From Candidatus Saccharicenans sp. (GTDB taxonomy: Bacteria > Acidobacteriota > Aminicenantia > Aminicenantales > Saccharicenantaceae): 64,000 nt of DNA. The stretch lies in contig JANLFU010000005.1 of the NCBI GenBank assembly GCA_024653215.1, positions 124,001 through 188,000 of the forward strand, written 5' to 3'. The notes beneath the pieces were generated by a model. That model ran no database searches, was not told the origin of the DNA, and saw only the letters and a program-made list of their open reading frames with translations. The translations under genes and the position numbers were made by a program. Shown here piece after piece: positions 60,676-64,000 of this stretch (position 1 is the stretch's first letter; each line of letters begins with the position of its first letter).

Positions 60676-61452
60676 TCAATCCCGGGAACCTTTTTTCATC
60701 AGGGTCACCAGCTCCGAGGACAGGACCTGCGGGTCATCATGCTTCACCAGTTGATTGAATATATCCTCCAGCGAAGGCAACTTCATCAACTGGCGGAGAT
60801 TCTCCACCGAGTCGTCAGCCTGCACCCTGCCCTGGTACAGGATAATAACCCGGCTGGCCACCTTCTCCACGATTTCAAGAATATGAGATGAGTAAATGAC
60901 CAGCTTGCCTTCGGCCGACAACCGGCGCACCAGCTCCCTGATCACCAGGGCCGTGGTAACATCAAGCCCGGAGAGTGGTTCGTCCAGAAGCAGGACTTCC
61001 GGGTCATGAAGAAGGGCCGCCGAAATCAGCACTTTCTGGACCATGCCCTTGGAAAAGGAAGCAATCTCCGAATGGACATCACCCGACAGGTCAAAGATTT
61101 CCATGAAGCCCATGATCTTTCTCTTGAGAATGGAGTCTTCAAGTCCACGCAGCCTGCCAACCATCAGCAGGTAATCATAGGCGCTCATGTGGGAATAGAT
61201 GGCCGGTTCTTCCGGCACATATCCAATCCTTTGCTTGAACCAGACCAGGTTTTTCCAGATATTTCGGCCGTTATAGAAAATTTCGCCATCAGTCGGCTCA
61301 AGCAGTCCGGCCAGCATCTTGATGGTGGTGGATTTGCCTGCCCCGTTGGGGCCCAGGTAGCCGACCGACTCCCCCGCCCGCACCGTAAAACTCACCCCGT
61401 CCACGGCCTTAAAATATCCATATTTCTTGGTAACCCTTTTTAACTCCAGCAT
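60676..61452 (-). CDS. ABC transporter ATP-binding protein
   Basis: This 258-residue ABC ATPase has Walker A GPNGAGKST, a signature in the degenerate form FSKGM (about 137-141) and Walker B LLLDEPLSGLD, with a switch His in SSHILE. This pattern is usual for ABC-2 exporters such as NatA/CcmA. The longest frame starts at 61599, but the ATG at 61452 fits the family N-terminus and has a G-rich site upstream. The permease gene follows after 28 bases. Confidence 0.9.
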   Translation of the reverse strand: MLELKRVTKKYGYFKAVDGVSFTVRAGESVGYLGPNGAGKSTTIKMLAGLLEPTDGEIFYNGRNIWKNLVWFKQRIGYVPEEPAIYSHMSAYDYLLMVGRLRGLEDSILKRKIMGFMEIFDLSGDVHSEIASFSKGMVQKVLISAALLHDPEVLLLDEPLSGLDVTTALVIRELVRRLSAEGKLVIYSSHILEIVEKVASRVIILYQGRVQADDSVENLRQLMKLPSLEDIFNQLVKHDDPQVLSSELVTLMKKGSRD

Positions 61453-61652
61453 GACCCGTCCCCGAATACTTGAATCCAGTTGCTTCTTTGCTAATTCTAA
61501 TGAAAAATTGGCCCGCCCAACAAGTCTTTTTATAAAGCGCCGGGCTCGATTATGATACGCCACCGGGGGGCGATTATGTTTACAAACAAAAAAGGCCACA
61601 GGGCTGGCCTGAATAAGAATTCCAGGAAAAACGAGCGCGCCCGCCCAGAATC

Positions 61653-63992
61653 TCAGGACAGGGCCCGCTCCAGTTGTTTAAAGAACTCTGAAGCTGTGCC
61701 CGGGCGCTTCGAACGGTCAACGGCCAGCGCCCGGGCAAAGAACTCTTCCAGCCGGCCCGTAACCCCCTGGAGTCTCTGATTCAGGGGAACATACTCACCC
61801 GCCAGCACCGAGCGGCGCCACGTTTCCCTGTCTTTCACGGGAAAGGGCAGGCTTCCGGTCAGCGATTCGTAAACTGAAACGGCCAGGGCCCAGAGATCCC
61901 AGGTCACCGAGGGCCTCTCACCCAGGAGTTGTTCTGGAGACATATAGGCCGGGGTGCCCACCAGGACTCCGGAAGCCGTGGTCATCAGGTCCTGGGCTGC
62001 CCCGCTTTCCTCGGACAGGTCCAGAAACTTGGCCACGCCAAAATCGAGGACCTTAACCAGGACTTCTTTCGCTTCCGTCCCGGCACAGATAAAAATATTC
62101 TCCGGCTTCAGGTCGCGGTGGATGAGTCTATTCCTGTGGGCGGCGCCGACTGCCTGACAGACCTGGCGGAAGACTTCTAAGATAAACTCCGACTCCAGTT
62201 TCCCCCGGGACCACAGATAATCGCGCAAAGTTGAGCCCTGCAGCAGCTCCATAACCAGGAAGGCCCTGGTGCCACCTTCGACACCGTAATCAAAGACCGA
62301 AACCACATTGGGATGGTCCAGGGCCGCGGCGGCCCTGGCTTCACGTTCAAACCGGCTGGCCGCGGCGGCACTATGGACATAATCTTCCCTCAGGACCTTA
62401 ACCGCAACTTTCCGACCCAGGGCCCCGTCTCTGGCTTCATAGACGGTACCCATGCCGCCGGTGCCCAGGCGCCGTTCAAGACGATACCTTCCGGCCAGGG
62501 TCCGCGGCAATGGGACAACCGTCAGAGAAGCTCCATCGTGCTCACAACAGCTGGAGCCGCTATCCCAGCAGGTCCCGCACCGGGGACATTCTTCAAATAC
62601 TCCGGTGCTCGGCGTCGTTGGGTGAGACTGCCTTTCCAGTGGTAGAACCAGGTTGGAGGCCACGGCCTCGAGCAGCTCCCGGTCCTCTCTGGTATAGGGC
62701 TCTTCTGAGAGCTTCTGACCGAGAACCAGTATGGCCTCGTTCCCATGAGGATTCATGGCTATCGGCACCAGCAGGCTGGCACTGGCCACTCTAAGCCACT
62801 CCGTTTCATATTCGGTCGGTCTGGTGGTGTGTGTTGAACCCAGGGTCCTGGTGGCGGTTATGGCCACGGAGCCAGGTTGCTGGCTGACAGTCCCATCTGC
62901 CAGCAGTTCAATCTGAGTTAGGTCCAGGGTCCTGTCGGCCGCACGCAACCTGCTGGCAAAACTTCCCTCGGCCGCCATCGGGGGGACATTCCGGTCAGGG
63001 GGCGAGACAGCCAGGCACAGGAAAGCTTTCTGACCGGCAGCCCGGTACATGACAGAGACAAAGGACGGATGGAGAGCCCGGCTTATACGGACCACGGCCA
63101 CCTCGGCCGCGGACGGGAAACTCCTGGCCCGGGCCGATTCAACTGCCAGTTCCCGCAGCAGCTGTCGGGCATCGTATTGCTCCCTGAAAAACTTGCGGTC
63201 GATGGCCCGCGCCCAGCGCCGCCGCTGGGAATGGAGGCCAGCCGCCAGTCCGAGCACCAACAGATATATCCAGCCCCTGATTTTAAGAATTTCGATAAAG
63301 GGCTGGTGGCCGTGAACCAGGAGGTCGGCAACCAGGACAATACCCAGGACGGGAACGACTGCCAGCAGGGCTCCTCTGGCCAGCGCATACCGCAGGCCCT
63401 GACGGACAAGGAGCCGGATGTCAAGCAGATGATGTTTTAAGATCGAATAAGCAAATGAAAGTGGAAAGAGTATAAATATCACAGCAATTATAACGTCCGG
63501 CACCCCGGAGGCCAGCCAGCGAAATAGACCGGGCGGCCAGTTCGACTCCCAGATGATATACCTCAAGACACCGGGGAGAACTCCGACGGCTCCCCCTACC
63601 AATAACACCCGAAGACGCCGCCTCTCATTCAGGTCCTTAAGCTGGAAATAATTGAAGATCAAAGCCAGCAGGGAAGCCAGAAAATACAGGCCAAGTATCC
63701 TGACCGGCCGAATAGCTAATATCTCATGACCGAAGGCCTGAGCTGGCCTGTAAACCAGGTTAAAGAAATAAATGAGATAACCGGGCACCCAGGTCAGAGC
63801 GGGCAACCAGACTGCCAGAAACGGCCAGGACCGTCGGAACAAAGGACGCGGAAAGAGGGCAAAAAAAGTGAGCATGATTGGCCCGACCAGGTATGAAGCC
63901 AATCGGGGCAGCCATAAAAGAGCACCCAGCAGAATGGGCAGTTTTCTCCAGATGGCCGCCCCTCCCCAGGGCAACGTGTCCCACCAGGCCAT
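61653..63992 (-). CDS. Membrane Ser/Thr kinase with GAF domain and zinc ribbon, probably 5'-truncated by the window
   Basis: Several N-terminal membrane helices (about 20-260) are followed by a GAF-like domain (about 270-455). A cysteine cluster (CPRCGTC plus SCC, about 470-485) suggests a zinc ribbon. A Hanks-type kinase domain (about 505-775) has HRDLKPEN, DFG and SPEQ. The frame is still open at the window edge, eight bases upstream of the first ATG, so an N-terminal part may be missing. The likely role is sensing at the membrane, with cytoplasmic GAF control of a kinase. Confidence 0.85.
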   Translation of the reverse strand: MAWWDTLPWGGAAIWRKLPILLGALLWLPRLASYLVGPIMLTFFALFPRPLFRRSWPFLAVWLPALTWVPGYLIYFFNLVYRPAQAFGHEILAIRPVRILGLYFLASLLALIFNYFQLKDLNERRRLRVLLVGGAVGVLPGVLRYIIWESNWPPGLFRWLASGVPDVIIAVIFILFPLSFAYSILKHHLLDIRLLVRQGLRYALARGALLAVVPVLGIVLVADLLVHGHQPFIEILKIRGWIYLLVLGLAAGLHSQRRRWARAIDRKFFREQYDARQLLRELAVESARARSFPSAAEVAVVRISRALHPSFVSVMYRAAGQKAFLCLAVSPPDRNVPPMAAEGSFASRLRAADRTLDLTQIELLADGTVSQQPGSVAITATRTLGSTHTTRPTEYETEWLRVASASLLVPIAMNPHGNEAILVLGQKLSEEPYTREDRELLEAVASNLVLPLERQSHPTTPSTGVFEECPRCGTCWDSGSSCCEHDGASLTVVPLPRTLAGRYRLERRLGTGGMGTVYEARDGALGRKVAVKVLREDYVHSAAAASRFEREARAAAALDHPNVVSVFDYGVEGGTRAFLVMELLQGSTLRDYLWSRGKLESEFILEVFRQVCQAVGAAHRNRLIHRDLKPENIFICAGTEAKEVLVKVLDFGVAKFLDLSEESGAAQDLMTTASGVLVGTPAYMSPEQLLGERPSVTWDLWALAVSVYESLTGSLPFPVKDRETWRRSVLAGEYVPLNQRLQGVTGRLEEFFARALAVDRSKRPGTASEFFKQLERALS

Positions 63993-64000
63993 ACTGATAG

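Noticed and set aside
1-64000. CRISPR arrays, prophage, insertion sequences
   Set aside because: I saw no regular spaced repeats, no cas genes, no integrase or transposase and no terminal inverted repeats.

Overview
The window looks like chromosome from a bacterium of the Acidobacteriota/Aminicenantes sphere. This is an inference from gene content: an Acidobacteria-type VWFA protein, a Ser/Thr kinase fused to a TolB-like propeller, an S46 dipeptidyl-peptidase, a secreted cyanophycinase, a penicillin-acylase homologue, many lipoprotein or signal-anchor enzymes, strong AGGAGG-type ribosome binding sites and tRNA genes without encoded CCA. There is no rRNA, CRISPR array, prophage or intact insertion sequence. 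Coding density is high, with short operons on both strands.

Layout. 0.1-8.8 kb: rarA, an orphan RNA-polymerase alpha-CTD-like protein, a secreted cyanophycinase, a MerR regulator, tRNA-Pro(GGG), surE, a DedA membrane protein, a PflX-like radical SAM protein, an OmpA-like lipoprotein and a VWFA protein. 9.1-14.3 kb: a phosphate uptake cluster pstS-pstC-pstA-pstB2-(329 bp gap)-pstB1-phoU on the minus strand, followed (14.4-16.4 kb) by an ABC-F ATPase. 16.9-25.2 kb: a lone receiver protein, a secreted S46 peptidase, a beta-lactamase-fold hydrolase, asparaginase and a YfcC transporter, most of them consistent with peptide and amino-acid use. 25.7-30.4 kb: a kinase-propeller protein and an accessory patch with an RHH/PIN toxin-antitoxin pair and a possible PD-(D/E)XK nuclease. 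30.4-37 kb: SDR, esterase, cupin, tRNA-Pro(CGG), macro-domain protein and MFS exporter, with long intergenic stretches that may hold gene remnants. 37-47.6 kb: DUF362 ferredoxin, aminotransferase, amidohydrolase, HAD phosphatase, and a small membrane protein leading into a 1296-residue NtrY-like sensor kinase, then a flavodoxin-like protein. 47.6-64 kb: NIF3 and an unknown protein, acylphosphatase, a ThiD-type kinase, an ammonia-lyase/substrate-binding-protein/penicillin-acylase operon, a corrinoid adenosyltransferase, a small metallopeptidase, an HOGA-like aldolase, an ABC-2 exporter with a propeller protein, and a membrane GAF Ser/Thr kinase cut by the window end.

The most interesting observation is in the phosphate cluster. 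The two PstB ATPases carry complementary defects: PstB1 has a degraded signature motif (LTGEQ) but intact Q- and H-loops, while PstB2 has a perfect LSGGQ but lacks the Q-loop glutamine and the switch histidine. Read as a heterodimer, this gives one complete and one degenerate ATP site, the arrangement known from asymmetric ABC exporters but not expected in an importer. Direct repeats resembling a PhoP box lie upstream of pstB1-phoU. Other leads are an S46 peptidase with Met at the specificity position, an HOGA-like aldolase that could be misnamed DapA, a toxin-antitoxin promoter with a palindromic operator, and several promoters with good -35/-10 spacing.
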